Shown piece after piece: positions 7,089 to 16,600 of a stretch of 64,000 nucleotides of DNA (position 1 is the first letter of the stretch; each line of letters begins with the position of its first letter). Made by a program: the position numbers and the translations under genes. Source of the stretch: JAVBOW01 sp031550125 (GTDB lineage Bacteria > Bacteroidota > Bacteroidia > Bacteroidales > Rikenellaceae). Where the stretch lies: contig JAVBOW010000018.1 in NCBI GenBank assembly GCA_031550125.1, positions 1-64,000 of the forward strand. The letters run 5' to 3'. The notes beneath the pieces are model-generated. The model searched no databases and was not told the DNA's origin. It worked only from the letters and a program-made list of their open reading frames with translations.

Positions 7089-8975
7089 ATGGCAACATGG
7101 TCGTTTAAATATGGAATAACGAGGGGCATCCTGCTGGTTGCCCTTTGCTTATTTGCGGGAGGGCATGACCTCGAAGCGCAGCCGCCCAAAGGCTCCGCTC
7201 CGGGCATGGTCAATATCGAGGGTGTGAACTATTACGTACACCCGGTAAAACACGGCGAAACCATCTATTCGCTGAGCCGCCTTTACGAAGTGGGCGAGAT
7301 GGATATAATAAGGAACAATCCGCAGGCCGCCGACGGCCTGCGTGAGGGTCAGGTGCTTAAGATTCCCGCCAGGCAGGATCAAAAGCAGATGAGCGACCGC
7401 AAAGCCGCCCGCACGTTCGAGGTACACTCCGTGCAGAAAGGCGAAACGGCCTATTCGATATCGAAACATTACGGCATACCTGTGGCCACGCTCACCGAGG
7501 ATAACCCCGAGATGGACCCTACGCGTTTGTCGATAGGTCAAACGCTCAACATCCGCCGCAACGATATAGGCAGCCAGGCCCCAGGGCAGATAGAAAGCCA
7601 GTGGGATCAATACACCCGGCGCATGAACAGCGTGAGCGACAACGTGGTGTACCACCTCGTCCAACCCGGCGAGACGCTTTATGGCTTGAGCCGTCAATAT
7701 GGCGTGGGCCAGTCCGATATTACGAAACTCAACGGCATGACCTCGGCCGACATAAAGTCCGGAGTGATATTGAAGATACCCGTAGGGGCTGCACCCGCTG
7801 CCGCTGCTGCGCCTGTCGCCGCCCCGTCTTCCGCACCCGCCGCGGCTAACGGACAGCAGCGCCAGGATGTTGTCGCGCCTCAGCTTTTTCCGTTTTTCCG
7901 CAGGCAGGATAATCAGCAGCCCCGCCGCTACGACCCTTCCCGCCCCATGAACATATCCCTGTTGCTTCCCTTGCAGAACCAGGGCGGTATGGGACACAGC
8001 TTCCTTGAATTCTACCAGGGGGCGTTGTTGGCCGTCGAAGACCTGAGGAAACAGGGGGTTAGCATGGACCTGACGCTTTTCGACACTGAACGCTCGGAGG
8101 AGCGGACGGCCGCCATAGTGCGCTCGGAAGCCTTCGGGCGAAGCGACCTTATCATAGGCCCGGTTTACGAGGACGCCATGCCTCCGGTGCTGGAGTTCGC
8201 CGCAAATAACAGTGTGGCCGTGGTCTCGCCGTTGGCCAATATGGAGCGCTCGGAGAGTTCGCTGCTCTATCAGCTTGCGCCCGACCCTTCACTCAAATAC
8301 TCCAAGCTCAAACCTTTTCTGTCGCAGGAAAATAACGTGACAGTGATATCTTCCGGCAGCAACGATGCCGAATTCGAACGCGAGATACATGCCGCGCTGC
8401 CTGCCTCGGCAACCCGTTTCGCATACTCGAGATCCGTTTCCGCCTCAGACCTCGAAAAGCTCCTGCGCGGCGACCGAAACAACGTGCTGGTAGTGCTTTC
8501 GCAGGACGAACATACCATAGACGAGATGCTGGCGCGTATAAGTTCGGTGCAAAACAACCTCGTCGCCAGGGGGCAGGCTACGGGGAGCGTCACTGTCGTA
8601 GGTTCGTCGCGCTGGCTGCGCTTCCCGAATATCGACCGTAACCTGTTCTTTAAGATGAACGTATGCATGGTGACGAACTATTACGCCGATCGCAGCAATC
8701 CGACGGTGATGAATTTCAGCAAGCGCTACGTTTCCGCTTTCGGGGCGCTGCCCACCTCGTATTCTTACCGGGGTTACGACGCGTTGAAGCTGTTCGCAGG
8801 CGCCATGGCGGCGCAGGGCGACCGCGGATATTTCGAAAACGTCCTGAATAATTCGGATCAGCAACTGTTGCAAATGCCCTACCGTTTCGAACAGGCCGAA
8901 CCTGGCGGAACGCACCTGAACACCCAGTGGGCGCTCGTGTGTTACCACAATAACTTTACGATAGAGGTCAGGTAG
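7089..8975 (+). CDS. LysM-repeat protein with periplasmic-binding (PBP1/LppC-like) domain
   Basis: 628 aa, exported: signal peptide at about 1-30 ending near LEAQ. Three LysM modules that bind peptidoglycan sit at about 49-93, 111-155 and 188-231, each with the G-E-T-x-Y-S/G-x-S-x-x-Y signature. An Ala/Pro-rich linker (233-255) leads to a domain (about 287-628) resembling ABC-type substrate-binding folds (MNISLLLPLQNQG, LIIGPVYEDAMPPV, YDALKLFAGAMAAQG). LppC/LpoA-type proteins share this fold and control peptidoglycan synthases, but that role is an inference here. It begins one base after the exonuclease stop, so it is probably the last gene of the dnaN transcript. Confidence 0.8.
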   Translation: MATWSFKYGITRGILLVALCLFAGGHDLEAQPPKGSAPGMVNIEGVNYYVHPVKHGETIYSLSRLYEVGEMDIIRNNPQAADGLREGQVLKIPARQDQKQMSDRKAARTFEVHSVQKGETAYSISKHYGIPVATLTEDNPEMDPTRLSIGQTLNIRRNDIGSQAPGQIESQWDQYTRRMNSVSDNVVYHLVQPGETLYGLSRQYGVGQSDITKLNGMTSADIKSGVILKIPVGAAPAAAAAPVAAPSSAPAAANGQQRQDVVAPQLFPFFRRQDNQQPRRYDPSRPMNISLLLPLQNQGGMGHSFLEFYQGALLAVEDLRKQGVSMDLTLFDTERSEERTAAIVRSEAFGRSDLIIGPVYEDAMPPVLEFAANNSVAVVSPLANMERSESSLLYQLAPDPSLKYSKLKPFLSQENNVTVISSGSNDAEFEREIHAALPASATRFAYSRSVSASDLEKLLRGDRNNVLVVLSQDEHTIDEMLARISSVQNNLVARGQATGSVTVVGSSRWLRFPNIDRNLFFKMNVCMVTNYYADRSNPTVMNFSKRYVSAFGALPTSYSYRGYDALKLFAGAMAAQGDRGYFENVLNNSDQQLLQMPYRFEQAEPGGTHLNTQWALVCYHNNFTIEVR

Positions 8976-8980
8976 AAGCG

Positions 8981-9634
8981 TTACAGGGCGGCCACGGCGT
9001 CTACGGTTATTCCCGTAAAGTCGTCGGCGATAATGTCTTTAGGCGTGCCGTCGAAGAAACTGCGTTCGAATGTCGTGGCCAGTACGGCCACGTGCATACC
9101 CGCGCTCCGGGCTGCGCTTATGCCGGCTGGCGCATCTTCTATGACGAGGCATTGCGATGGGGAGACGCCAAGCAGCGATGCCGCCAGCAGGTAGATCTCG
9201 GGGTCGGGTTTGCAGCGCGTCACCATCTGTCCGTTCACCACGGCGTCGAAACATCCGGCTATGCCGCATTTTTCCAGGACGAAATCGACGTTGGCCTTGT
9301 TGCCCGACGAGCCTACGGCCGTCAGATAGCCGCGGCGGCGCAGTTCGGCCAGGAAGGCTACAAGCCCGCGCGTGGGTTCTATCCGGTCGCGGAATATCTC
9401 CCTGTATATCTCCTCCTTTTCGCGTCCCAACTCCTCTATGCCTTTGACGTGGACGACCTCTTCGGGCATCAGCAGCGGCATTATCTCCTCGTTGCCGTGG
9501 CCGAACATTCCCATGAGCTTTTCGCGGTCGAGGATGCAGCCGTAGCGGCGGCAGAATATCTCGAACGCCTCGATGTGTATATCGCGGTTGTCCACCAACA
9601 CGCCGTCCATGTCGAAAATAACCCCTTTTATCAT
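8981..9634 (-). CDS. HAD-superfamily phosphatase / beta-phosphoglucomutase-like
   Basis: 217 aa, cytoplasmic. HAD motif I FDMDGVLVDNRD (nucleophile Asp9, acid Asp11), motif II around TAVGSSGNK, motif III Lys in CKPDPE, and motif IV VIEDAPAGI are in order, with a helical cap after motif I as in subfamily IA. Such enzymes dephosphorylate small phosphorylated metabolites or act as phosphomutases. It converges on the LysM gene with 5 bases between stops and diverges from rex; the two promoter boxes are 13 bp apart. Substrate unknown. Confidence 0.85.
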   Translation of the reverse strand: MIKGVIFDMDGVLVDNRDIHIEAFEIFCRRYGCILDREKLMGMFGHGNEEIMPLLMPEEVVHVKGIEELGREKEEIYREIFRDRIEPTRGLVAFLAELRRRGYLTAVGSSGNKANVDFVLEKCGIAGCFDAVVNGQMVTRCKPDPEIYLLAASLLGVSPSQCLVIEDAPAGISAARSAGMHVAVLATTFERSFFDGTPKDIIADDFTGITVDAVAAL

Positions 9635-9654
9635 TTTGCCGGTAAAATTTCGGG

Positions 9655-9662
9655 CAAAGGTA
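9655..9662 (-). promoter_or_regulatory. -7 box for the HAD gene
   Basis: Reads TACCTTTG on the minus strand, 21 bases before the ATG at 9634. It is back to back with the rex promoter. Confidence 0.6.
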
Positions 9663-9675
9663 ATACATTAATTTT

Positions 9676-9683
9676 TACCTTTG
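9676..9683 (+). promoter_or_regulatory. -7 box for rex
   Basis: TACCTTTG. The in-frame TTG at 9681 lies inside this box, so it cannot be the start. This supports ATG at 9702. Confidence 0.65.
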
Positions 9684-9701
9684 TCGTCAAACGAACCAGA
9701 C

Positions 9702-10346
9702 ATGGCCGCACCGAGCAATATACCTGAGAAAACCATAGAGCGCCTGAGCGAATACCGCCGCACCCTGCGTTCATGCCACGAGCAGGGCATCACACACATA
9801 TTTTCCCACGTTCTGGCAGGCATACACGGCATTACCGCCGTGCAGGTGCGTCGCGACCTTATGCTTATAGGTTTTTCGAGCGACACCAAGAAAGGCTACG
9901 ACGTGCAGGTACTCGTCAATTTCATATCTTCCATCCTCGACGGGCCGTCGCCGGTGAACATAGCGGTTATAGGCATGGGCCACCTGGGGCAGGCCCTTAC
10001 CAAATATTTCAACGCCAAGGGCCTGAAGCTGCGCATAACGGCGGCCTTCGACGTCGATCCGGCGAAAGTGGGTAGTTCCATAGACGGAATACCGTGCTAC
10101 CATATGGATGAATTCGAACGGATAGTGGAGAGTAACGATATAAACATAGTGATACTCTCTTCGCCGACCGACGTGGCCTCCGAACTGGTGGTGCCTATCA
10201 TCAACGCAGGCATCAAGGGTGTACTCAACTTCACTTCCAAACCGCTAAACTTCCCGCGTGGCATAGTGGTCGAGAACTACGACATAACCACCATTCTGGA
10301 AAAGGTGGCTTATTTCGTCAAGGAATCCGAGGAAAATAACAACTGA
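9702..10346 (+). CDS. rex: Redox-sensing transcriptional repressor Rex
   Basis: 214 aa from ATG at 9702, chosen because the earlier TTG overlaps the promoter. Rex senses the NADH/NAD+ ratio and represses fermentation and respiration genes. The N-terminal winged helix (about 8-75) includes ITAVQVRRDLMLIGF. A Rossmann fold follows with VIGMGHLGQAL (G91-x-G-x-x-G96) for NAD(H), the Asp of AAFDVD contacting ribose, and a C-terminal domain-swap helix (TTILEKVAYFVKE). ribF follows after 2 bases. I did not find a convincing palindromic Rex operator (TTGTGA-N-TCACAA type) in the short intergenic space, so autoregulation is not supported. Confidence 0.93.
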   Translation: MAAPSNIPEKTIERLSEYRRTLRSCHEQGITHIFSHVLAGIHGITAVQVRRDLMLIGFSSDTKKGYDVQVLVNFISSILDGPSPVNIAVIGMGHLGQALTKYFNAKGLKLRITAAFDVDPAKVGSSIDGIPCYHMDEFERIVESNDINIVILSSPTDVASELVVPIINAGIKGVLNFTSKPLNFPRGIVVENYDITTILEKVAYFVKESEENNN

Positions 10347-10348
10347 CC

Positions 10349-11143
10349 ATGAGGATACACCGCGGTTTCGACGCCCTGCCCGATTTTGTGCGTCCGGTAG
10401 TCACCGTAGGCTCTTACGACGGCGTGCATGCCGGCCATCGCGAGCTTCTGGGCCGCATCGTAGGGCTGGCGCGCCGCGACGGCGGGGAGAGCGTAGTGAT
10501 AACATTCTCGCCGCACCCGCGTACGGTACTCGGCAATCGAGGCGAAAAGGTGGAGCTGCTGAATACGCCGGACGAGAAGGCCATGCTTTTGGATTCGCTG
10601 GGCGTGGACCACCTTATCGTCGCTCCGTTCACACCCGAATTCAGCCGGGTGGAATCTTACGACTTCGTCCGCCATTACCTTGTCGGCAGGGTGGGGGTGG
10701 CCTGTCTGGTGGTGGGCTTCAATCACCATTTCGGGCATAACCACGCTGGCGATTTCGACTATCTTAAACGCCTGCAGTCGCAATTCGGGTTCGGTATTTA
10801 CGAGATACCGGAAAAAGACGTGTGCGAACACCGGGTGAGTTCTACCGCCATACGCCGCCTTATTCGCGAAGGAGACATGGAGCAGGCCGCAGCAATGCTC
10901 GCATTTCCCTATTTCATGATAGCCTCCGGCGGCCGCCATCCCCGCCCGCAGGAACCGGAGAAATTGCTTCCCCCGTCCGGCAGCTATGCCGTGGATGTGT
11001 ACGCGCCCGGAATCCTGCCCGAAGCGGCGGGGCCGATAACCTCCTCCCGTCTCGAGGTGCATGCGGACGGAAGTATGGAAATGGAATACGGCGGCGTCCT
11101 CCCGGATGAATTTATTGTCGCTTTCGGTCGAAAACGCGTTTAA
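10349..11143 (+). CDS. ribF: RibF-type FAD synthetase with degenerate riboflavin-kinase half
   Basis: 264 aa against about 305-320 for a full bifunctional RibF. The N-terminal adenylyltransferase domain (about 13-185) is intact: GSYDGVHAGHREL at 21-33 (HxGH-type nucleotide loop), GFNHHFGHNHAGD at 123-135, and SSTAIRRLIREGD at 164-176. The part that should be the kinase (186-264) is only about 80 residues. It lacks the GRTxGFPTAN signature that binds ATP and Mg, although a PSGSYAVDVYAPG strand remains recognisable. The other forward frames at this position hold no missing kinase motif, so this is not a simple frameshift. FAD synthesis from FMN is likely; riboflavin phosphorylation probably needs another gene. 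Confidence 0.82.
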   Translation: MRIHRGFDALPDFVRPVVTVGSYDGVHAGHRELLGRIVGLARRDGGESVVITFSPHPRTVLGNRGEKVELLNTPDEKAMLLDSLGVDHLIVAPFTPEFSRVESYDFVRHYLVGRVGVACLVVGFNHHFGHNHAGDFDYLKRLQSQFGFGIYEIPEKDVCEHRVSSTAIRRLIREGDMEQAAAMLAFPYFMIASGGRHPRPQEPEKLLPPSGSYAVDVYAPGILPEAAGPITSSRLEVHADGSMEMEYGGVLPDEFIVAFGRKRV

Positions 11144-11246
11144 CCGCCTTTCTGTTCAGGGTCGGTCGCGATATTCCTATCCGTCGAAATTTGACGCTTT
11201 CCCGGAAATAAATTCCGGACGGTTTCCGAAATCCGGCGAAAGTTCG

Positions 11247-11254
11247 TACCTTTG
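11247..11254 (+). promoter_or_regulatory. -7 box for guaB
   Basis: TACCTTTG, 26 bases before the guaB ATG at 11281. Confidence 0.65.
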
Positions 11255-11280
11255 CCGAAATCCAGAAAAACATCCCCGTT

Positions 11281-12753
11281 ATGTCTTTTGTCAGCGATAG
11301 AATTTCGCAGGAAGGTCTCACATTCGACGACGTCCTGCTTGTCCCAGCGTATTCCGAGGTGCTGCCCCGCACGGTCGATATAACCTCGCGCTTTTCCCGC
11401 AATATAATTCTGAACACTCCCATCATTTCCGCCGCCATGGATACGGTGACGGAGGCCGATATGGCCATAGCGCTCGCCCGCGAGGGCGGCATGGGGGTGA
11501 TACACAAAAATATGACCGTCGCCGCCCAGGCCCTGCAGGTACGCAAGGTGAAAAGGGCCGAAAACGGCATGATCTACGATCCTATAACCATCTTCCGTTA
11601 CAACACCGTGGGCGACGCGCTCGCGCTTATGCGCGAGAACAAGATCGGCGGCATACCCGTGGTTGCTGAAGACAATACCCTGGTAGGCATAGTAACCAAC
11701 CGCGACCTCCGCTTCCAGCGCGACATGTCGCGTCCCATAGACGAGGTTATGACCAAAGAGGGGCTTATAACCACCCGCAACCCCGACCTTAAACACGCTT
11801 CCGACGTGCTGTTGCAAAACAAGATAGAAAAACTGCCCGTGGTGGACGATCAAGGCCGTCTTGTGGGTCTGCTCACCTATAAGGATATTACAAAGGTTCA
11901 GGCCAACCCCAATGCATGTAAGGACGATAAGGGTCGCCTCAGGGTGGCCGCCGGCGTGGGCGTCACGGGCGATTCGATGGAGCGTATAAGCGCCCTTAAT
12001 GAAATGCACGTGGACGCCATTGTAATAGACACGGCCCACGGTCATCAGGTGAATATAGCAAATCTGCTGCGCGAGGTAAAGGCGTCGTTCCCGTCGCTGG
12101 ACGTCGTGGCGGGCAATATAGCCACCGGCGAGGCCGCCAAATTCCTCGTGGCCGCCGGAGCCGACGGCGTAAAGGTTGGTATAGGCCCCGGGTCTATCTG
12201 CACCACCCGCGTGATCGCAGGCATAGGCGTCCCGCAGCTTTCGGCGATATATGACGTGGCCAACGCCATCAAAGGCTCCGGGGTACCCGTGATAGCCGAC
12301 GGCGGGCTGCGTTACTCGGGCGACGTGGTGAAGGCCCTGGCCGCCGGAGCGGATTCGGTTATGGCCGGGTCGCTTTTCGCCGGAGTAGAGGAGTCGCCCG
12401 GCGAGACCATTATCTATAACGGCCGCAAGTTCAAGTCTTACCGTGGCATGGGTTCGATAGAGGCCATGCAGAGCGGCTCTAAAGACCGCTACTTCCAGGA
12501 TGTGGAGGACGATATCAAAAAACTGGTGCCGGAAGGCATCGTAGCCCGGGTGGCCTACAAAGGCACGCTCAAAGAGGTCGTCTACCAGATGGTGGGCGGT
12601 TTGAGGGCCGGTATGGGCTATTGCGGCGCAAAAGATCTGGCCACCCTCAAACAGGCGCAATTCATACGTATCACCGGGTCGGGCGTGGCAGAAAGCCATC
12701 CGCACGATGTAGCCATCACGCGCGAGGCTCCCAACTACAGCCGCAGCGAGTAA
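11281..12753 (+). CDS. guaB: IMP dehydrogenase
   Basis: 490 aa, standard length. It oxidises IMP to XMP with NAD, the committed step of GMP synthesis. The TIM-barrel catalytic domain is split by a pair of CBS domains (about 100-205: YDPITIFRYNTVGDAL, EVMTKEGLITTR, VVDDQGRLVGLLTYKDI). The active-site loop is VGIGPGSICTTR with Cys307. The mobile flap and the C-terminal SGVAESHPHDV region are present. It has its own promoter, and a thioesterase gene follows after 4 bases. Confidence 0.97.
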   Translation: MSFVSDRISQEGLTFDDVLLVPAYSEVLPRTVDITSRFSRNIILNTPIISAAMDTVTEADMAIALAREGGMGVIHKNMTVAAQALQVRKVKRAENGMIYDPITIFRYNTVGDALALMRENKIGGIPVVAEDNTLVGIVTNRDLRFQRDMSRPIDEVMTKEGLITTRNPDLKHASDVLLQNKIEKLPVVDDQGRLVGLLTYKDITKVQANPNACKDDKGRLRVAAGVGVTGDSMERISALNEMHVDAIVIDTAHGHQVNIANLLREVKASFPSLDVVAGNIATGEAAKFLVAAGADGVKVGIGPGSICTTRVIAGIGVPQLSAIYDVANAIKGSGVPVIADGGLRYSGDVVKALAAGADSVMAGSLFAGVEESPGETIIYNGRKFKSYRGMGSIEAMQSGSKDRYFQDVEDDIKKLVPEGIVARVAYKGTLKEVVYQMVGGLRAGMGYCGAKDLATLKQAQFIRITGSGVAESHPHDVAITREAPNYSRSE

Positions 12754-12757
12754 TTCG

Positions 12758-13186
12758 ATGGTGGTAAGGGATATACAAATAAGGGTGCGATACAAGGAGA
12801 CCGACGCCATGGGCGTGGTACACCATTCAAATTACGTCACCTATTACGAGCAGGCCCGCACCGAAATGTTACGCTCGATGGGTACTACCTATCGCCGGAT
12901 GGAAGACGAGGGGGTGATGATGCCTGTGCTTGGAGTGGAGATGAAATTCCTCGCCCCGGCGCATTACGACGATCTTCTGACCGTACGGATATACGTTCGC
13001 AGCGTACCGGTGGTAAAGATGGCGTTCTATCACGAGGTCTTCAACGAGAGCGGCGAGTTGCTAAATACAGGCACGGTGACCCTCGCGTTCATGAGCCGCG
13101 CGACGCGCCGCGCATGCAGGGCTCCGGAGTGGTTTGCGGAGCTTGTGGAAAAAGAACTTGGAAAAGGGGATCGATCTGAAGAATAG
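12758..13186 (+). CDS. YbgC/4HBT-family acyl-CoA thioesterase
   Basis: 142 aa single hotdog fold. The catalytic Asp motif RYKETDAMGVVHHSNYVTYYEQAR (about 11-34, Asp16 region) is the hallmark of the 4-hydroxybenzoyl-CoA/YbgC thioesterases, which hydrolyse acyl-CoA or acyl-ACP thioesters. In some bacteria YbgC is linked to Tol-Pal, but no tol genes are here. It follows guaB by 4 bases and is probably cotranscribed, so its job is not given by context. Confidence 0.85.
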   Translation: MVVRDIQIRVRYKETDAMGVVHHSNYVTYYEQARTEMLRSMGTTYRRMEDEGVMMPVLGVEMKFLAPAHYDDLLTVRIYVRSVPVVKMAFYHEVFNESGELLNTGTVTLAFMSRATRRACRAPEWFAELVEKELGKGDRSEE

Positions 13187-13239
13187 ATTGGTTCAGACTG
13201 ATCCAAAGCGGGGTTACGGCAAATAAACCTTTTTTTCGG

Positions 13240-13533
13240 CTATTTCCGTTTAGGTCCGCATGCGCATTTGCGTTTAGGCTTTTCCGGCGAGGCCGTCATC
13301 TTTGCGAACTCTTCCCTGTCTACCTTCGCCGCCAGCACTTCTTTTGCACGCTGCTCGTCTTCGGCGGCTACGCACAACTCTATCGCTATGCCGCCGCCGA
13401 GCGGCAATACGCTCTGAATGGTTTCGTGTATCAACGAGGAGGCTATTCCCGCCCCTTCGAGTATGCCTTTGACCATTTCGGCTTCTATGGCCGAGTCGAA
13501 TGTCCTGATGGTTACGATCTTTTCTTTGTCCAT
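13240..13533 (-). CDS. DUF2007-like small protein
   Basis: 97 aa, cytoplasmic. MDKEKIVTIRTFDSAIEAEMVKGILEGAGI is the typical opening of DUF2007 proteins, a ferredoxin-like fold suspected of signal transduction by analogy with PII. The C-terminal tail KPKRKCACGPKRK is very basic and contains a CxC pair, which could bind metal or nucleic acid; that is speculation. Convergent with the thioesterase gene (53 bp between stops). Confidence 0.75.
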   Translation of the reverse strand: MDKEKIVTIRTFDSAIEAEMVKGILEGAGIASSLIHETIQSVLPLGGGIAIELCVAAEDEQRAKEVLAAKVDREEFAKMTASPEKPKRKCACGPKRK

Positions 13534-13651
13534 GGCGTATGATATTTTATTCTATAAATTTACGGATGTTTTATTTTATTTGCAACAGTAATTGTAGATA
13601 GTTTCTTGATAACTTGCAACTATTATACCGCCGTATTTGGCTTTAAATGAT

Positions 13652-13659
13652 TACTTTTG
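13652..13659 (+). promoter_or_regulatory. -7 box for dnaE
   Basis: TACTTTTG, 29 bases before the chosen dnaE ATG at 13688. The longer in-frame start at 13637 would lie upstream of this box. Confidence 0.6.
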
Positions 13660-13687
13660 TTTGCCGGTAAAATCCGGAATGCTCGCA

Positions 13688-16600
13688 ATGTCCCAATTCG
13701 TTCATCTTCACGTCCATACTCAATATTCAATTCTCGACGGGGCCTCTCCCGTCAAAACCCTCGTAAAGAGGGCGAAAGAGTTGGACATGCCCGCCATAGC
13801 CATTACCGATCACGGCAATATGTTCGGAGTGAAGGAATTCCATGATGCGGCCGTCAAAGCCGGCGTTAAGCCTATCCTCGGCTGCGAGGTGTATGTGGTC
13901 AGGAACAGGCACGAGAAGGACAAGGACGAAAAAGCAGGGGATCACCTTGTGCTGTTGGCCAAAAACCTCGAGGGCTACCACAACCTGATAAAGATAGTCT
14001 CCTATTCCTGGACGGAAGGGTTTTATTATAAGCCAAGGATAGACAAGGAGTTGCTGCGCCGCTACAGTAACGGACTCATATGCTCGTCGGCCTGCCTGGG
14101 CGGCGAAGTTCCGCAAACCATACTTAACCGCGATCTCGAAGCCGCCGGGAAAGTGGTGGAGGAATTCAAAGCGATATTCGGCGAGGACTATTACCTCGAG
14201 ATGCAGCTCCATCCCTCCGGCGATCCCCGTATTGACGGCGAGGTTTTCGAACGGCAAAAAGTTGTCAACAAGGCGGTGGTCGAGTTGTCGCGCCGCCATG
14301 GGGTCAAGTATATAGCATCTAACGACGTCCACTTTGTGATGGAGGACGACGCTCCCGCGCACGACCGCCTTATCTGCCTCAATACGGGCCGCGACCTGGA
14401 CGATCCGACGCGCATGCGCTACACCGCACAGGAATACCTCAAGAGCTACGACCAGATGGCCGCGCTTTTCGCGGAATATCCCGAGGCGCTCTCCAATACC
14501 GTAGAGGTGGCCGATAAAGTGGAGGAGTACCATCTGAAGCGCAAGCCGCTGATGCCCAACTTCCCCCTGCCGGAAGATTTCGTAATAGACCAGGCCCGCC
14601 TGCGCGAGACCTTCCTGAAAAAACTGAAGAACGAAACGCTAAAGGCCAAAATAGAGGCCGGCGCGCCGATAGAGGAGGCGATAGCTTCGTCCGCGCACGC
14701 AAAAGAACTCGAAGAGCAGTTGACAATTGCCAGGCAATTTCTTTACCTGGAGCATATATCTTTCCTCGGGGCAGAAAAACGCTACGGATCGCCCCTGCCC
14801 GAAAATGTCCGCAACCGTATGGAGTACGAGTTGAAAACCATCGAGTGGATGGGTTTTCCCGGTTACTTCCTTATAGTTTGGGATTTTATCCGCGCCGCCC
14901 GCGACATGGGCGTGTCGGTAGGGCCTGGCCGAGGCTCGGCCGCCGGATCGGCCGTAGCCTACTCGCTTGGAATCACCAATATCGATCCTATAAAGTACGA
15001 TCTGCTTTTCGAGCGCTTCCTGAATCCAGACCGCATCTCGCTTCCCGACGTCGATATAGATTTCGACGAGGACGGCCGTGAGGCCGTGTTGAAATACGTC
15101 GTGGATAAATATGGCCGCGAACGCGTGGCCCAGATCATCACTTTCGGATCTATGGCCCCTAAACTCGCCATACGCGACGTTGCGCGGGTGCAGAAGCTGC
15201 CGCTTTCCGAGAGCGACCGCCTGGCCAAACTTGTACCTGAAAAACCAGGGACGTCGTTCGCCAAGGCTTTTAAGGAGGTACCCGAGCTTGCCAAAGAACG
15301 CGAATCGTCCAATCCGCTTATCCGCGACACGCTAAAATACGCGGAGAAGCTGGAGGGTTCCATCCGTCAGACGGGCGTGCATGCCTGCGGCGTGATCATA
15401 GGCCAAGATAACCTCGAGAACTTCGCCCCGATAGCGGTGGCCAAGGACGCCGACCTTAACGTGGTGCAATTCGAGGGCAAACTGGTGGAGGACGTGGGTC
15501 TGATAAAGATGGACTTCCTGGGCCTGAAGAACCTTTCGATAATAAAGGACGCCGTGGAGAACATACGCGCCACGCGCGGTGAGGAGATAGACATTGACGC
15601 CATTCCGCTCGACGACGCGCTTACCTATGAACTCTACAGCCGGGGCGATACTACCGGTCTGTTCCAGTTCGAGTCGCCGGGCATGAAGAAGCACTTGAGG
15701 AACCTCAAACCCAACCGCTTCGAGGACCTTATAGCCATGAACGCGCTCTACCGTCCCGGCCCGATGGAGTATATTCCGAGCTTTGTGGAACGTAAGCACG
15801 GGCGTGAAAAGGTGACGTACGACTTGCCCGACATGGAGGAGTATCTGTCGGATACCTACGGCATCACTGTCTATCAGGAACAGGTGATGCTCCTGTCGCA
15901 GAAACTGGCCGGCTTCACGGGAGGCCAGGCCGACACCTTGCGCAAGGCGATGGGAAAGAAGATCCGCAGCACCCTGGACGAGCTTAAGCCGCAGTTCCTC
16001 GAGGGAGCCACGGCCAAGGGCCACGACAGCAAAGTGTGCGAAAAGATATGGTCGGACTGGGAGGCCTTCGCCGAATACGCCTTCAACAAGTCGCACTCTA
16101 CGTGCTACGCCTACATATCCTACCAAACCGCCTATCTCAAGGCCCATTACCCGTCGGAGTATATGGCCGCGCTGCTGAGCCGCAATCTGTCGGACATAAA
16201 GAAGATAAGTTTCTTTATGGACGAGAGCAAGCGCATGGGCATACCGGTCCTCGGCCCCGACGTCAATGAAAGCTATCTGAGATTCGCCTCCGACGCCGAG
16301 GGCAATATACGTTTCGGCCTTGCCGCGGTAAAAGGGGTGGGGGAGGCCGCCGTGGAATCCATAATAGCCGAACGAAAGGCCGGAGGCAAATTCAAGTCGG
16401 TATACGATTTCATGGAGAGGGTTAACCTCCAGTCCGTCAATAAAAAAACTATCGAGAATCTGGCCCTTTCCGGTGCGCTCGACGCATTGGCCGGTTTTCC
16501 GCGCAGTACGTTCTTCGCCGCCGACGCCAAATCGGGCGACGGCGAGGGAATTTTTCTCGAAACCCTGGTGCGCTACGGCAACCTTGTGCAGGCCGAGCGC

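Noticed and set aside
9681..9701. TTG start for rex
   Set aside because: It overlaps the TACCTTTG -7 box, so it would lie upstream of the transcript.
10822..11109. Frameshift as explanation for the short RibF
   Set aside because: The forward frames over this region contain no GRTxGFPTAN-like sequence, so a simple frameshift cannot restore the kinase.
11140..12810. Long antisense frame (556 codons) opposite guaB
   Set aside because: It mirrors guaB on the other strand. GC-rich genes give long antisense frames; the protein has no recognisable motif and is His/Gly/Tyr-rich, as expected of a shadow.
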